A DNA stretch of 13,129 bases from Bacillota bacterium (GCA_023435925.1 JAEZLF010000094.1:1-13129); one strand, 5' to 3'. Shown: positions 1-7,203, counted from the stretch's first letter. A program made the numbers and translations. Notes: generated by a model not told the origin, from the letters alone.

Positions 1-2012
1 CAGATTTGCTCTATTCTTTGTTCCACCGCTTGCGTATCCGCTCCGTCTTCTAAAACCGGATACAGTTCAGAATAAGTGTGTTTTCCGGTCAGCTGATCAT
101 AGACCGTATCAAAGACCACCACTTGAACACCATTTACAAAGCCTTGATTGTCTAATCCTACAGCATTACAATTTCCAAGCACTTTCAGTTCGTTATTGGC
201 AACTGAAATAGTGCTTCCGGCAGTAAAGGAAGTAATTTCTGTTTGCTTACCTTCATAAGAAATCGCGATAGGATTTTTGACTAAGCACGCTTTTCCGTCT
301 TTTAACGCTTGTATTTCATTTTCTGTGAGCGATGGCATAAGTGCTTTAAGCCGTTCCAGATCGACACCTACAATTTGCAGCGTTTCACTTGGCTTAAGGT
401 TAAATCCTGTTTCGATCGGCAGAGTGCCGTCGCTTTCCTGCATATAAAGGCTGTATTTTAAAGTGTATATGGAAGAAACCCCTTCCTGCGATTTTAAATC
501 TTCCACAATAGACGGTTCAAAGCCTATTGATTCATTGGTAATGGAATAATCACCCAAATGGAGTTTTTGAACATCTTGAGAGGCGTCCAGCAATCCGGAA
601 AAGGATTGAAGGGCTACAAATACCGTAATACTCATCACTAAAGAAAGGATTGTGATCGTGGTCCGTCCGACATTTCTCTTTAGATTTAGTCTTGCGTAAA
701 ATGCTTCAAAATGCCGGATGTGTTTCTCTTTACGATACTTCCGTTTCACTTTGCTTATTATTCCGTTCATGGCGACGGTCGGAGAGACCTTGGCAGCATA
801 ACGCGCCGCCGGCATAGCGGCAATAAAAGCAGATATCAATGTAATCGCGGCGCTTATTAGAAGTGGAAGCAGTTTTCCCATACTGTTCTGAGCAATCAAT
901 GCTTCAAGCTCCACTATATTTTGTACCATGAAAATTTCCGGAGAAAGCAGACTTGTGGCTGCTTTTGTAATTCCACCGGCTGACAGCACACCGAAAACAG
1001 TGCCTGCAGGAATTCCTATAAGGCATAGCAGGATTAGCTGTTCTGCAACCAAACGGTAAAGCTGTCCCTGATGAGCACCGATTGCCCGCAAAGTGCCATA
1101 CTCCTTTATCCGCTTACTTACCTCAATTTTCAAAATGTTGTAGATGACAAGTCCCGCTGCCAATAAAACCAAAGAACCAATCATAATACCTGTCGCAATC
1201 ATCCAGGAAAAGATGCTGCTTTCGTCCGAACCGCTGTCTTCTTTATCATATTTGATGCCTAAGGCATTCAGGTAGAGCCAATTGTACTGAATACGGCTGC
1301 CGGGAATCACAACCTTCTCCGCAAGCTCGTTGACGGTCTGCTGGAAGCTCCGTTTATCTTCTGTGCGAATGTCCGTAGAATAAAGCTTATATTTTTCCGG
1401 AAGGTATTTCTCAGCGGTTCCCTGCCCTGCAATTCCGGTAACAATCCCGGAGACGTAGGCGAGGTAATTGCTTTTCAATATTCCGCACAAGGTAAACTCC
1501 GCTTTATATTCATAAGCCTCCTCCGTATCCTGTTGGAGTGAAATAAATAAGTCCAGCGTAATCGCATCGCCGATATCTCCTGAGAAACCCAAGTACTCCA
1601 GTGCATCCTCGGGTAGAGCGATTTCTCCCGCTTTCTGTGGGAGACGGCCTTTGGTGAGCTGTGAAATGGTTGGGTAAATAGATAAGCCCTGTTCGTCATA
1701 TTCTCTGAGCTGTAAAGAGATCCCGCTATCTTTTAGACTTGCCGCGCTAAGGATGATATTGCTGCCGGCAAAGGAGACGCGGCTGTCTTCCTCAAGTTGC
1801 ATCTTTTGCTCCTTAGTCAGATTATGAAATGTCACATATCGGTAGCCATTCAGCATACCGGCCTGCTGTTCCCGCAAGGCTTTTAGTATTCCCCACGACT
1901 GTCCGATTACAGTTGTCATCGTCGTGGAAAGAACAATGGCGATCAGAATGAGCGTAGACGTTATTTTTTGAGCGTTAAGTTCTTTCCACACCAGCGAACG
2001 ATAAGATTTCAT
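1..2012 (-). CDS. ABC transporter FtsX/MacB-type permease, 3' end off the left edge
   Basis: Membrane subunit of an ABC exporter; partner of the ATPase just upstream. One uninterrupted frame of 670 codons reads from the ATG at 2012 to the window edge with no stop, so the C-terminus is missing. TM1 is about residues 17-38, followed by a large extracytoplasmic domain (about 39-266), TM2 about 267-294, TM3 about 321-345, TM4 about 381-402 and TM5 about 450-472, then a second extracytoplasmic domain. FtsX-type landmarks are the KRIKEYGTLRAIGA stretch after TM2 and the ARYAAKVSPTVAMNG stretch after TM4. Members with this duplicated layout are usually about 800 residues or more, so the last helices lie outside the window. 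The ATG overlaps the ATPase stop (ATGA), and GGAGGTG lies 10 nt upstream, pointing to translational coupling. Such exporters move peptides, antibiotics or lipids across or out of the membrane; the substrate here is unknown. The two large outer domains do not match a BceB permease, which has one large loop. Confidence 0.9.
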   Translation of the reverse strand, partial: MKSYRSLVWKELNAQKITSTLILIAIVLSTTMTTVIGQSWGILKALREQQAGMLNGYRYVTFHNLTKEQKMQLEEDSRVSFAGSNIILSAASLKDSGISLQLREYDEQGLSIYPTISQLTKGRLPQKAGEIALPEDALEYLGFSGDIGDAITLDLFISLQQDTEEAYEYKAEFTLCGILKSNYLAYVSGIVTGIAGQGTAEKYLPEKYKLYSTDIRTEDKRSFQQTVNELAEKVVIPGSRIQYNWLYLNALGIKYDKEDSGSDESSIFSWMIATGIMIGSLVLLAAGLVIYNILKIEVSKRIKEYGTLRAIGAHQGQLYRLVAEQLILLCLIGIPAGTVFGVLSAGGITKAATSLLSPEIFMVQNIVELEALIAQNSMGKLLPLLISAAITLISAFIAAMPAARYAAKVSPTVAMNGIISKVKRKYRKEKHIRHFEAFYARLNLKRNVGRTTITILSLVMSITVFVALQSFSGLLDASQDVQKLHLGDYSITNESIGFEPSIVEDLKSQEGVSSIYTLKYSLYMQESDGTLPIETGFNLKPSETLQIVGVDLERLKALMPSLTENEIQALKDGKACLVKNPIAISYEGKQTEITSFTAGSTISVANNELKVLGNCNAVGLDNQGFVNGVQVVVFDTVYDQLTGKHTYSELYPVLEDGADTQAVEQRIEQI

Positions 2013-2683
2013 TGTACCGTCACCTCCGAAAGCACCCCGTCCACCATCGTAAACCGGCGTTCCGCCATTCGTGCGATACGGTCATCATGAGTGATAATGA
2101 CCAGTGCTTTGCCAAATTCCTTCCGGATGTTTTTCAGCGTTTCCATGACTTCATTGCCGCTTTTGCTGTCCAAATTGCCCGTGGGTTCATCCGCAAAAAT
2201 AACATCCGGCTTTGAAATCAACGCGCGGGCAATGGCAACGCGCTGCTGTTGTCCTCCCGAAAGCTCGCTCGGCAGATGAGATAACCGGTTGGTGATTCCT
2301 AAAAATTGGGCGATTTGCTTCAAATAAGCTTCATCGGGCTGACGATTGTCCAAAAGTAATGGCATAATGATATTCTCTTTTGCGGTTAAGACAGGCAGCA
2401 GATTGAATTGCTGAAAGATAAAGCCGATCCTTTGGCGGCGAAAGGCTGAAAGCTCTTTGTCGTCCGTTTGATAAATATTCTTTCCATCAAATGTAACCGT
2501 ACCGGAGGTTGGTGTATCCAATCCGCTGATAATATGAAGCAAGGTGCTTTTCCCGCTGCCGGAAGGCCCCATGATGGAAATAAAGTCATTTGATGAAATT
2601 TCAAGATTCACTTTGTGGAGAGCGATTACCTTGTTTTCGCCGCTCCCATAATATTTTGATAAATTTCTTCCTTCGATTATCAT
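2009..2683 (-). CDS. ABC transporter ATP-binding protein (LolD/MacB-like)
   Basis: Cytoplasmic ATPase that powers the adjacent FtsX-type permease. With the start chosen here it has 224 residues, normal for this family. Walker A GPSGSGKST is at 39-47, Q-loop QQ at 91-92, signature LSGGQQQR at 141-148, Walker B VIFADE at 161-166 with the usual EPTGNLDS after it, and the switch histidine in IITHD at 199, so all catalytic parts are present. The frame extends 13 codons further upstream, but the ATG at 2683 is preferred: AAAGGAGAG lies about 7 nt before it and family members begin close to this point. The gene starts 57 bp after the histidine kinase 1 stop and overlaps the permease start by 4 bp. 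A pair of 11-bp-spaced TTGAG-type repeats lies in the gap, so it may be a direct target of response regulator 1. The substrate is not predictable. Confidence 0.95.
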   Translation of the reverse strand: MIIEGRNLSKYYGSGENKVIALHKVNLEISSNDFISIMGPSGSGKSTLLHIISGLDTPTSGTVTFDGKNIYQTDDKELSAFRRQRIGFIFQQFNLLPVLTAKENIIMPLLLDNRQPDEAYLKQIAQFLGITNRLSHLPSELSGGQQQRVAIARALISKPDVIFADEPTGNLDSKSGNEVMETLKNIRKEFGKALVIITHDDRIARMAERRFTMVDGVLSEVTVQ

Positions 2684-2715
2684 AAAAATACTCTCCTTTC
2701 GATGATAAGGAGAGC

Positions 2716-2744
2716 ATATCAAGCAATTCTCAAAAAACGCTCAA
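2716..2744 (-). promoter_or_regulatory. Candidate promoter and regulator-binding repeats before the ABC exporter
   Basis: On the minus strand two direct repeats, TTGAGCG and TTGAGAA, start exactly 11 bp apart (plus-strand copies at 2738-2744 and 2727-2733). TTGAGC can serve as a -35 with TGATAT (2716-2721) as -10 after a 17-bp spacer. The pair overlaps the stop codon of histidine kinase 1 (2741-2743). The same arrangement lies before response regulator 1 (4789-4817). An 11-bp spacing fits tandem binding of an OmpR-family dimer. That response regulator 1 is the binder is inference. Confidence 0.5.
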
Positions 2745-3904
2745 GTTTTTGAAATTTTAAATCTTGCTGTTGCCAAAGCTCCATCTTGGGTATTTTGCAG
2801 TTGCAATGAACCATTGTGCTTTTCACATAACAGACGGCAAACATAGAGTCCCATGCCAAAATGGGGACTATGGTCGTTACCTTCATCACCGCGAAGAAAT
2901 GGCTCTGCTCCCTTGCGCAGGATTGCTTGCGGAAATCCCGGCCCGTCATCCTGTACCGACAATACAAGTGTTTCCGTATCCGGTCTTAAGCTAATCTGTA
3001 TTTTCGTTTTTGCGTATCTTTCTGCATTTGCGATCAGATTCTCCGCTACATTGAATACAATTGCCTTGTCAAGCCAAACATTTTTTTGCAGCGTTTCAAA
3101 TTGATCTTCTACTTTTACTTCTGCTTTAATGCCAGAATCCATTGTAAGCAGATGAATGCTGTCCGACAGCTCCTTTATTACCATCTCCAAACTGATTTTT
3201 TGGGGAGAGCACTGCAGTTCCTCTAAGCGTTGAACGCTGCTCATGGCGTCAATGTATGTTTCGATTCTTCCGGTATATTCCTCTATGAGTGATACTGAAT
3301 CCTGTGCGTTTTGGGAAGACAGTGCACCACTCGATAGTCCTTTTCTCAGTATTTTTGCAGAGCCCTTCAAAACGGTAACCGGATTACGAAGGTCGTGGGA
3401 GAATGCCGCATTGAGACGCTTGCGTTCCTCCATCTGACGCCAAAGCTCCCGATTGTTCTTTACGAGCTCCATTCGCATTTCCTCAAATGCAATGCATAGC
3501 TTGCCAAGCTCGTCTTTGGTATCTGCTCGAATTGAAAAATCCAGGTCGTTTTGCATAATTCGTTCTGCTCCGGCTTGTAGCTCGGCAAGGGGCTTTTTTA
3601 GTTTTGTGCGATAAAACACAAGATCGGCTGAAAGCAAGCCCGTTATCACAAAAAGAACCGGAAGTGCAAATTGTAGAATTGCCAAAGCATGATACCAAAG
3701 CGGAGGGTCGTTCCCGGCTGCTGTTGGACCTCGAGTTATAACACCATTACCATCAATTATCATTTCTAATGACGTTCCATATTGCTTCAAAATATAGCTG
3801 ATTCCTAATATAGAAAAGATACTAAAAATGAGGGCGATCAGCAAGAACAGCATCGTCAGGCAAAAAAATGCTTTTTTCAAACTCATCTGCTTCAGGCGTT
3901 CCAT
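2741..3904 (-). CDS. Two-component sensor histidine kinase 1
   Basis: Membrane sensor that autophosphorylates on histidine and passes phosphate to the regulator encoded just upstream. It has 387 residues: TM1 about 11-36, a short extracytoplasmic segment of about 35 residues, TM2 about 71-97, HAMP linker about 98-150, the H-box FSHDLRNP with phospho-acceptor H170, N-box ENLIANA at 288-294, G1 DDGPG at 319-323 and G2 GMGL at 350-353. The small outer segment suggests sensing at or within the membrane, possibly together with the exporter, though this is not shown. The ATG at 3904 is chosen because a G-rich GGGGGGTGGG ribosome site lies just before it; an in-frame ATG at 3922 has none. The start overlaps the response regulator gene by 13 bp, so the two are probably translated together. 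Family: OmpR-paired kinases with HisKA and HATPase_c domains. Confidence 0.93.
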   Translation of the reverse strand: MERLKQMSLKKAFFCLTMLFLLIALIFSIFSILGISYILKQYGTSLEMIIDGNGVITRGPTAAGNDPPLWYHALAILQFALPVLFVITGLLSADLVFYRTKLKKPLAELQAGAERIMQNDLDFSIRADTKDELGKLCIAFEEMRMELVKNNRELWRQMEERKRLNAAFSHDLRNPVTVLKGSAKILRKGLSSGALSSQNAQDSVSLIEEYTGRIETYIDAMSSVQRLEELQCSPQKISLEMVIKELSDSIHLLTMDSGIKAEVKVEDQFETLQKNVWLDKAIVFNVAENLIANAERYAKTKIQISLRPDTETLVLSVQDDGPGFPQAILRKGAEPFLRGDEGNDHSPHFGMGLYVCRLLCEKHNGSLQLQNTQDGALATARFKISKT

Positions 3905-4566
3905 CGGTAGCCCACCCCCCATACCGTATCAATATAGCTGTGCTGAGTATACACGGATAATTTTGACCGGATTTTTCGGATATGCTCCATGATGGTATCG
4001 CTGTTACCGTCGCCGTCAATACCCCATATAGCTTCGTAAATCCGTTCACGGTCAAAAACCTGTCCGACATTGATGGAAAGAAGCTCGACAATCTCGAATT
4101 CTTTTTTTGATAGTGGAACAGCATTCCCGTTTACCGTTATCTCCCGCTGTAAATAATCGATGGCAAGCTCATTAAAGAATCGCACAACAGACTGTTCCTG
4201 TTTTCGCTGTTCACGCCGCAAGTGTGCTTCCACACGTGCGCCTAATTCCTCTATGTCAAAGGGCTTGACAATATAGTCGTCCGCGCCGGCCTGGAATCCA
4301 ATAATTTTATCCCTGCTTTCGATGCGCGCAGTAAGGAAAAGAATTGGGCAGGTGATATGTTCACGAATACGCCGGCAAACAGAAATGCCGTCCATTTCGG
4401 GCATATTAATGTCAAGAAGTATGATGTCCGGCCGGCAGGCGATTTTTTCAAGGGCTTCTTTGCCATCATAAGCGGAATACACTTGGTATCCCGACATTTC
4501 AAAGTAATTCTTCATCATTTTGACGATGCCCTTTTCATCATCGACGAGTAAAATTGTTTTTTTCAA
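3892..4566 (-). CDS. OmpR/PhoB-family response regulator 1, TTG start
   Basis: DNA-binding regulator of the kinase 1 system, 224 residues. The receiver domain (1 to about 118) has the acidic pair D9-D10, phosphorylation site D52 in LLDINMPEMDG, T79 and K101 (IVKPFD). A winged-helix trans_reg_C domain fills about 128-224 and ends in the typical GVGYRW. It begins with TTG: AAGGAGG lies 7 nt upstream, and the first residues MKKTILLVDDE are exactly where this family starts, so the rare start codon is well supported. The gene overlaps the kinase by 13 bp. About 220 bp upstream lies a pair of 11-bp-spaced TTGAGAA repeats resembling those before the ABC exporter, suggesting autoregulation. Between that promoter and the start codon is a long, highly structured leader. 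The ligand controlling the system is unknown. Confidence 0.95.
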   Translation of the reverse strand: MKKTILLVDDEKGIVKMMKNYFEMSGYQVYSAYDGKEALEKIACRPDIILLDINMPEMDGISVCRRIREHITCPILFLTARIESRDKIIGFQAGADDYIVKPFDIEELGARVEAHLRREQRKQEQSVVRFFNELAIDYLQREITVNGNAVPLSKKEFEIVELLSINVGQVFDRERIYEAIWGIDGDGNSDTIMEHIRKIRSKLSVYTQHSYIDTVWGVGYRWNA

Positions 4567-4590
4567 ATACTAACCTCCTTTCTATTTCTA

Positions 4591-4771
4591 ATGGGGGCAA
4601 GCCCCCATACCCCCTCGCTACGGGCAAAATGAATTCGCCCTACGCTTCACTTCGTGCGCCACGTCTAAACGTGGCGTTTGAACAACGTCAGTGGGGTTTG
4701 TAACCCGTCACTGACAGCTTTTTCAATCGGTAACCCCCACCTAAGAGGAGCGGGACTGCGACGTTGTTCAA
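4591..4771. other. Structured G/C-rich element in the leader of response regulator 1
   Basis: This fills most of the gene-free stretch 4567-4960. It contains four pairing units. ATGGGGGC/GCCCCCAT lies at 4591-4608. A perfect 8-bp stem with loop CTAA lies at 4657-4676. A compound hairpin 4687-4715 joins GTCAGTG/CACTGAC with an inner GGGTT/AACCC. A perfect 12-bp inverted repeat TTGAACAACGTC/GACGTTGTTCAA at 4678-4689 and 4760-4771 encloses the latter. GTGGGG (4691-4696) could instead pair with CCCCAC (4735-4740), a mutually exclusive fold. There is no T-run after any stem in the minus direction, so it is not a plain terminator. It looks richer in G and C than the flanking DNA. It may be a structured RNA leader, a small inverted-repeat mobile element (94 bp between the outer arms), or a leftover transfer-origin-like repeat. 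I recognise no named family. Confidence 0.55.
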
Positions 4772-4788
4772 TTTCTAAGGTCAATATT

Positions 4789-4817
4789 ATTTCATACAAT
4801 TCTCAAGTTTTTCTCAA
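4789..4817 (-). promoter_or_regulatory. Candidate promoter and regulator-binding repeats before response regulator 1
   Basis: On the minus strand TTGAGAA occurs twice with starts exactly 11 bp apart (plus-strand copies at 4811-4817 and 4800-4806). TTGAGA of the first copy and TGAAAT (4789-4794) form a -35/-10 pair with a 17-bp spacer, matching base for base the layout at 2716-2744. TAATAT slightly downstream is an alternative -10. This would place about 215 nt of structured leader before the TTG start at 4566. The role in autoregulation is inferred from the shared repeat. Confidence 0.5.
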
Positions 4818-4885
4818 TTTAGCTGCAATACCCTTTGTCAGCAATCTGGAACTCATTTCATAAATAATCCGCAGTTTAAATATAC

Positions 4886-4913
4886 TTGACAAATGCCTGG
4901 TTGTTTATATGTT
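4886..4913 (+). promoter_or_regulatory. Weak candidate promoter antisense to the lipoprotein gene
   Basis: A perfect TTGACA at 4886-4891 is followed after 16 bp by TATGTT at 4908-4913. Read rightward it would make RNA antisense to the lipoprotein gene; no plus-strand gene follows. Nothing else was recognised in 4818-4960 apart from this. It could be chance in A/T-rich DNA. Confidence 0.2.
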
Positions 4914-4960
4914 CTATATTTATTTTATTGTCCAGCTATGGAAAATTCAAGCATGGACTC

Positions 4961-5377
4961 CTAAATCCCATTGACTGTAACCTTTCCGGTTGCATTTTTC
5001 CCAATGATTCGAATATCGTATTTATCTGTTTCAGATACTGTTACAGTGAACAAGCCCGACTGAAGGTTGTTTCCCGTATAGGGTTCACTACCGTTTTTGC
5101 CGCAGACCGCAAGAGCGATTTCTCCGTCTTCACGGGCAACTTCGATCTGCAACACATCACCCTTCTTAAGGAATAATTCACACTTGTTTTTTGAGCTCCA
5201 CTCCTTGAAATCCATTGTAAATCCTGTTCCATTTGGATTCTCAAGAATCACAATGCTACCCTTTGATGCGGAGCAAGCCGTGAGCACTATTATAATAGCA
5301 AACACCAGCGGCAGAAAAATAATCGGGTGCATCCTCTGAATCCTGCTTATCCTTGCGTTTTGTTTACCGAAGAACAT
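4961..5377 (-). CDS. Small lipoprotein of unknown function
   Basis: Predicted secreted, membrane-anchored protein of 138 residues. A basic N-terminus and a hydrophobic stretch (about 18-34) end in the lipobox LTAC with the lipidated cysteine at 35. The mature part (about 104 residues) is soluble and probably beta-rich, with alternating hydrophobic residues near the C-terminus (LFTVTVSETDKYDIRIIG), which recalls small sandwich-fold lipoproteins but matches no family I can name. The start ATG at 5377 is chosen for AAAGGAGG 7 nt upstream; a longer frame exists but lacks a good ribosome site. The gene overlaps the end of the hydrolase by 31 bp, so it is the last gene of the methyltransferase-hydrolase-lipoprotein operon. 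It may bind a ligand or partner the outward-facing hydrolase; that is a guess from context. No convincing terminator follows. Confidence 0.85.
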   Translation of the reverse strand: MFFGKQNARISRIQRMHPIIFLPLVFAIIIVLTACSASKGSIVILENPNGTGFTMDFKEWSSKNKCELFLKKGDVLQIEVAREDGEIALAVCGKNGSEPYTGNNLQSGLFTVTVSETDKYDIRIIGKNATGKVTVNGI

Positions 5378-6552
5378 GACAATACCTCCTTTACAAACTT
5401 TTCCGGCTCGTTGATCCATGGGCTGTGACCGGAATTCTCAAACCATACAATTTCTTTATCGGGCGCATTCAGAATCTGAAAATATTCCTCGACCATCTCT
5501 GTGGGCGCATTAATATCATGACGACCCAAGAAGAAATAAACAGGCACATCAAGCTTAGTATACTCCATTCTCATATCAATGTCATAAAGCTGTTGGTACA
5601 CATGATTAAATGTGTTGACAATGCCGCGGAAAAAGTTGATTTTATCAAGGAGCCCATATTCGGAGGAACCGATATCCCGAAAGGTGTTGTAACCAGGATT
5701 GTGAATCCCCGGATTTCCCGCCATGTAGGCGCTGAGATAATTCAGGTACACTGCGCTTTTCCATGTTACGTCCTTTCCGTAATAAGGTGGTTTACCATTT
5801 GCCTTCAGCTGCTCAATGAGCGCAGTATCGCGTTTGGACTGCGCTATTTCCATGGCCTTCGTGTAATCCATCCGCTCGGTTTCTTCAAAGTCCACCATTT
5901 GCCCTGTGCCGATCAATGCGTGATAGGACTCCGGATACTTATCAATAAGGAAAATCCCCAGGGCACTGCCCCACGACTCACCCACCAGATAGATTTTGTT
6001 CTTCGAAAAGCGCTCCTTTAAGTACTCTGTAAGAGCGTGGCCATCTTGAATATAGGTTTGAGCAGTAATGTTTTTTGTTTTTTCTGCATAATAGGACTTT
6101 CCGGAGCCGGGTTGATCCCAGTTGACAACGACAAAATGCTTTTCCAGCTCTGCCAGCTCATGCCGCACCGCTGCCATCTGCGTTCCGCCGGGACCACCCG
6201 CCAAAAAGAGCAGGACGGGCGCGTTTTTATCCCAGCCTCTCAGACTGATCCATTGCTTTCTGCCATTCAGTTCGAGTTTCTTAAGCTCCGCGATGCTGTT
6301 TTTGGGTGTATTTCCGTCTTCACCAGCAATTCGCGGAGTGGAAGCGCTGACCTGTGAAAAGATAATGAAACCCGCATTCAATACCATCGCTACAGCGAAG
6401 AATATCGCTGTTTTTTTCAAGCGAATAAGCTGCTTTGAATTCGTCCTTTTTCTTATGCGTGTAGTAACGCTATAAGCCAACAGGAGCAAAATCCCCGTAA
6501 ATGCAATGACCGATAAAACGGTCAAAATGAAAAATATGGCTATTTGAATCAT
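5347..6552 (-). CDS. Membrane-anchored alpha/beta hydrolase, proline-iminopeptidase-like
   Basis: A 401-residue serine hydrolase with two N-terminal membrane helices (about 5-28 and 48-68). The loop between them is strongly basic (TRIRKRTNSK), so by the positive-inside rule the catalytic domain should lie outside the cell membrane. The domain has an oxyanion-site GGPGG at 119-123, WDQPGSGKS at 145-153 (the S33 prolyl aminopeptidase DQRGxGxS position), nucleophile S193 in GESWGS, acid D346 in GRHD and base H376 in SGHSPW; the triad is complete. S33 enzymes remove N-terminal proline or act on other amide or ester bonds; the real substrate is unknown. GGAGG lies 6 nt before the ATG, and the gene starts 12 bp after the methyltransferase stop. 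It overlaps the lipoprotein gene. A CiaR-like repeat before this operon suggests control by response regulator 2. Confidence 0.9.
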   Translation of the reverse strand: MIQIAIFFILTVLSVIAFTGILLLLAYSVTTRIRKRTNSKQLIRLKKTAIFFAVAMVLNAGFIIFSQVSASTPRIAGEDGNTPKNSIAELKKLELNGRKQWISLRGWDKNAPVLLFLAGGPGGTQMAAVRHELAELEKHFVVVNWDQPGSGKSYYAEKTKNITAQTYIQDGHALTEYLKERFSKNKIYLVGESWGSALGIFLIDKYPESYHALIGTGQMVDFEETERMDYTKAMEIAQSKRDTALIEQLKANGKPPYYGKDVTWKSAVYLNYLSAYMAGNPGIHNPGYNTFRDIGSSEYGLLDKINFFRGIVNTFNHVYQQLYDIDMRMEYTKLDVPVYFFLGRHDINAPTEMVEEYFQILNAPDKEIVWFENSGHSPWINEPEKFVKEVLSCSSVNKTQG

Positions 6553-6564
6553 GGTAAACCTCCA

Positions 6565-7116
6565 TTACTGTTTAATGTATATGCTTTCAAGGGCGTTGCC
6601 CATCAGCGGAATATCGGTAACGCGGCTATCCTTGAGGGACAGCCCGCTTTGCTCTATCCGGCGTTTGATCACGCCCAATTTTTTTGCTTCATTCAGTGGT
6701 TCACGGAAAGCAAGCATTCCGCCGGATTTGAGAGAATTCGCCAGTGCGGGGATCACCCTTTCTAATTCATCATCCGACAGTTCGTGCAAAACAAAATGGC
6801 AGTAAGCTACTTCATAGCTGCCTTTACTCAGTTCCGAGGATTCCGTCCGCAGAAAAGTGACGTTCCCATAAATGCGCAGGGTTTTGCGGCAGGCATTCAG
6901 CCATCGCTTGGAGACGTCCAGACAGGTCAAATGTCCGTGGGGCAGTTTTTTTACGGCGAAGTATGCAACTGTTCCCATACCGCAACCAAAGTCAAGTACC
7001 CGCTCATTACCATTAAGGGGCAATCGGTCTGCGAATGCCTGGTAGACAGACTTGCCGTAAAGAAGAAACGTGAGCTTAGTCAGAAATATCTCTAAACGTG
7101 TTGGTTCGTGCTTCAT
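6565..7116 (-). CDS. Class I SAM-dependent methyltransferase
   Basis: A 183-residue cytoplasmic enzyme using S-adenosylmethionine. Motif I VLDFGCGMG (40-48) is the SAM-binding glycine loop, TCLDVS with acidic D67 is motif II, and YEVAYCHFVLHEL (101-113) followed by GGMLAFREPL (132-141) completes the Rossmann-like core (Methyltransf_11/25 type). The short length leaves little room for a separate substrate domain, so the acceptor cannot be inferred; small molecules, quinones or lipids are all possible. The ATG at 7116 has GGGAGGTG about 7 nt upstream. It is the first gene of an operon with the outward-facing hydrolase (12-bp gap) and lipoprotein. Its leader begins in the end of histidine kinase 2 and contains a T-tailed hairpin ending at its ribosome site. 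Confidence 0.9.
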   Translation of the reverse strand: MKHEPTRLEIFLTKLTFLLYGKSVYQAFADRLPLNGNERVLDFGCGMGTVAYFAVKKLPHGHLTCLDVSKRWLNACRKTLRIYGNVTFLRTESSELSKGSYEVAYCHFVLHELSDDELERVIPALANSLKSGGMLAFREPLNEAKKLGVIKRRIEQSGLSLKDSRVTDIPLMGNALESIYIKQ

Positions 7117-7131
7117 TTTTTATCACCTCCC

Positions 7132-7197
7132 AAAAAAAAATCAGCTGTTTATCAGGCTCATCACTATCATAGCAATCGAACCTGTCACGCAGCTGAT
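7132..7197 (-). terminator. T-tailed hairpin between kinase 2 and the methyltransferase
   Basis: On the minus strand the perfect 8-bp arms ATCAGCTG (7190-7197) and CAGCTGAT (7140-7147), plus an inner CAGG/CCTG pair, are followed by nine T residues (7132-7140). This has the layout of an intrinsic terminator for the response regulator 2-kinase 2 operon, although the loop is large. The T-run ends directly at the methyltransferase ribosome site GGGAGG, so if transcription starts upstream the hairpin could also act as an attenuator. Confidence 0.6.
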
Positions 7198-7203
7198 ATG
7201 AAC

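Noticed and set aside
1475..1699. 74-codon minus-strand frame
   Set aside because: It is an out-of-frame shadow of the continuous permease frame that runs to the left edge.
2684..2722. Longer N-terminus of the ABC ATPase
   Set aside because: The extra 13 residues are not family-like, and a strong ribosome site lies within this stretch before the ATG at 2683.
2009..4566. Assignment of system 1 as a classic Bce-type bacitracin-sensing module
   Set aside because: The permease has two large outer domains in an FtsX/MacB-like layout, not the ten-helix BceB form with a single large loop, so the label would over-claim.
4591..4620. G-rich minus-strand run as a G-quadruplex
   Set aside because: Only two adjacent runs of five G are present besides the hairpin arm; four suitably spaced runs are needed and the C-run favours a hairpin.
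5425..6021. 198-codon open frame on the plus strand
   Set aside because: It lies wholly antisense to the S33-type hydrolase, whose motifs are complete in the other strand; its translation shows no recognisable domain and it has no clear ribosome site.
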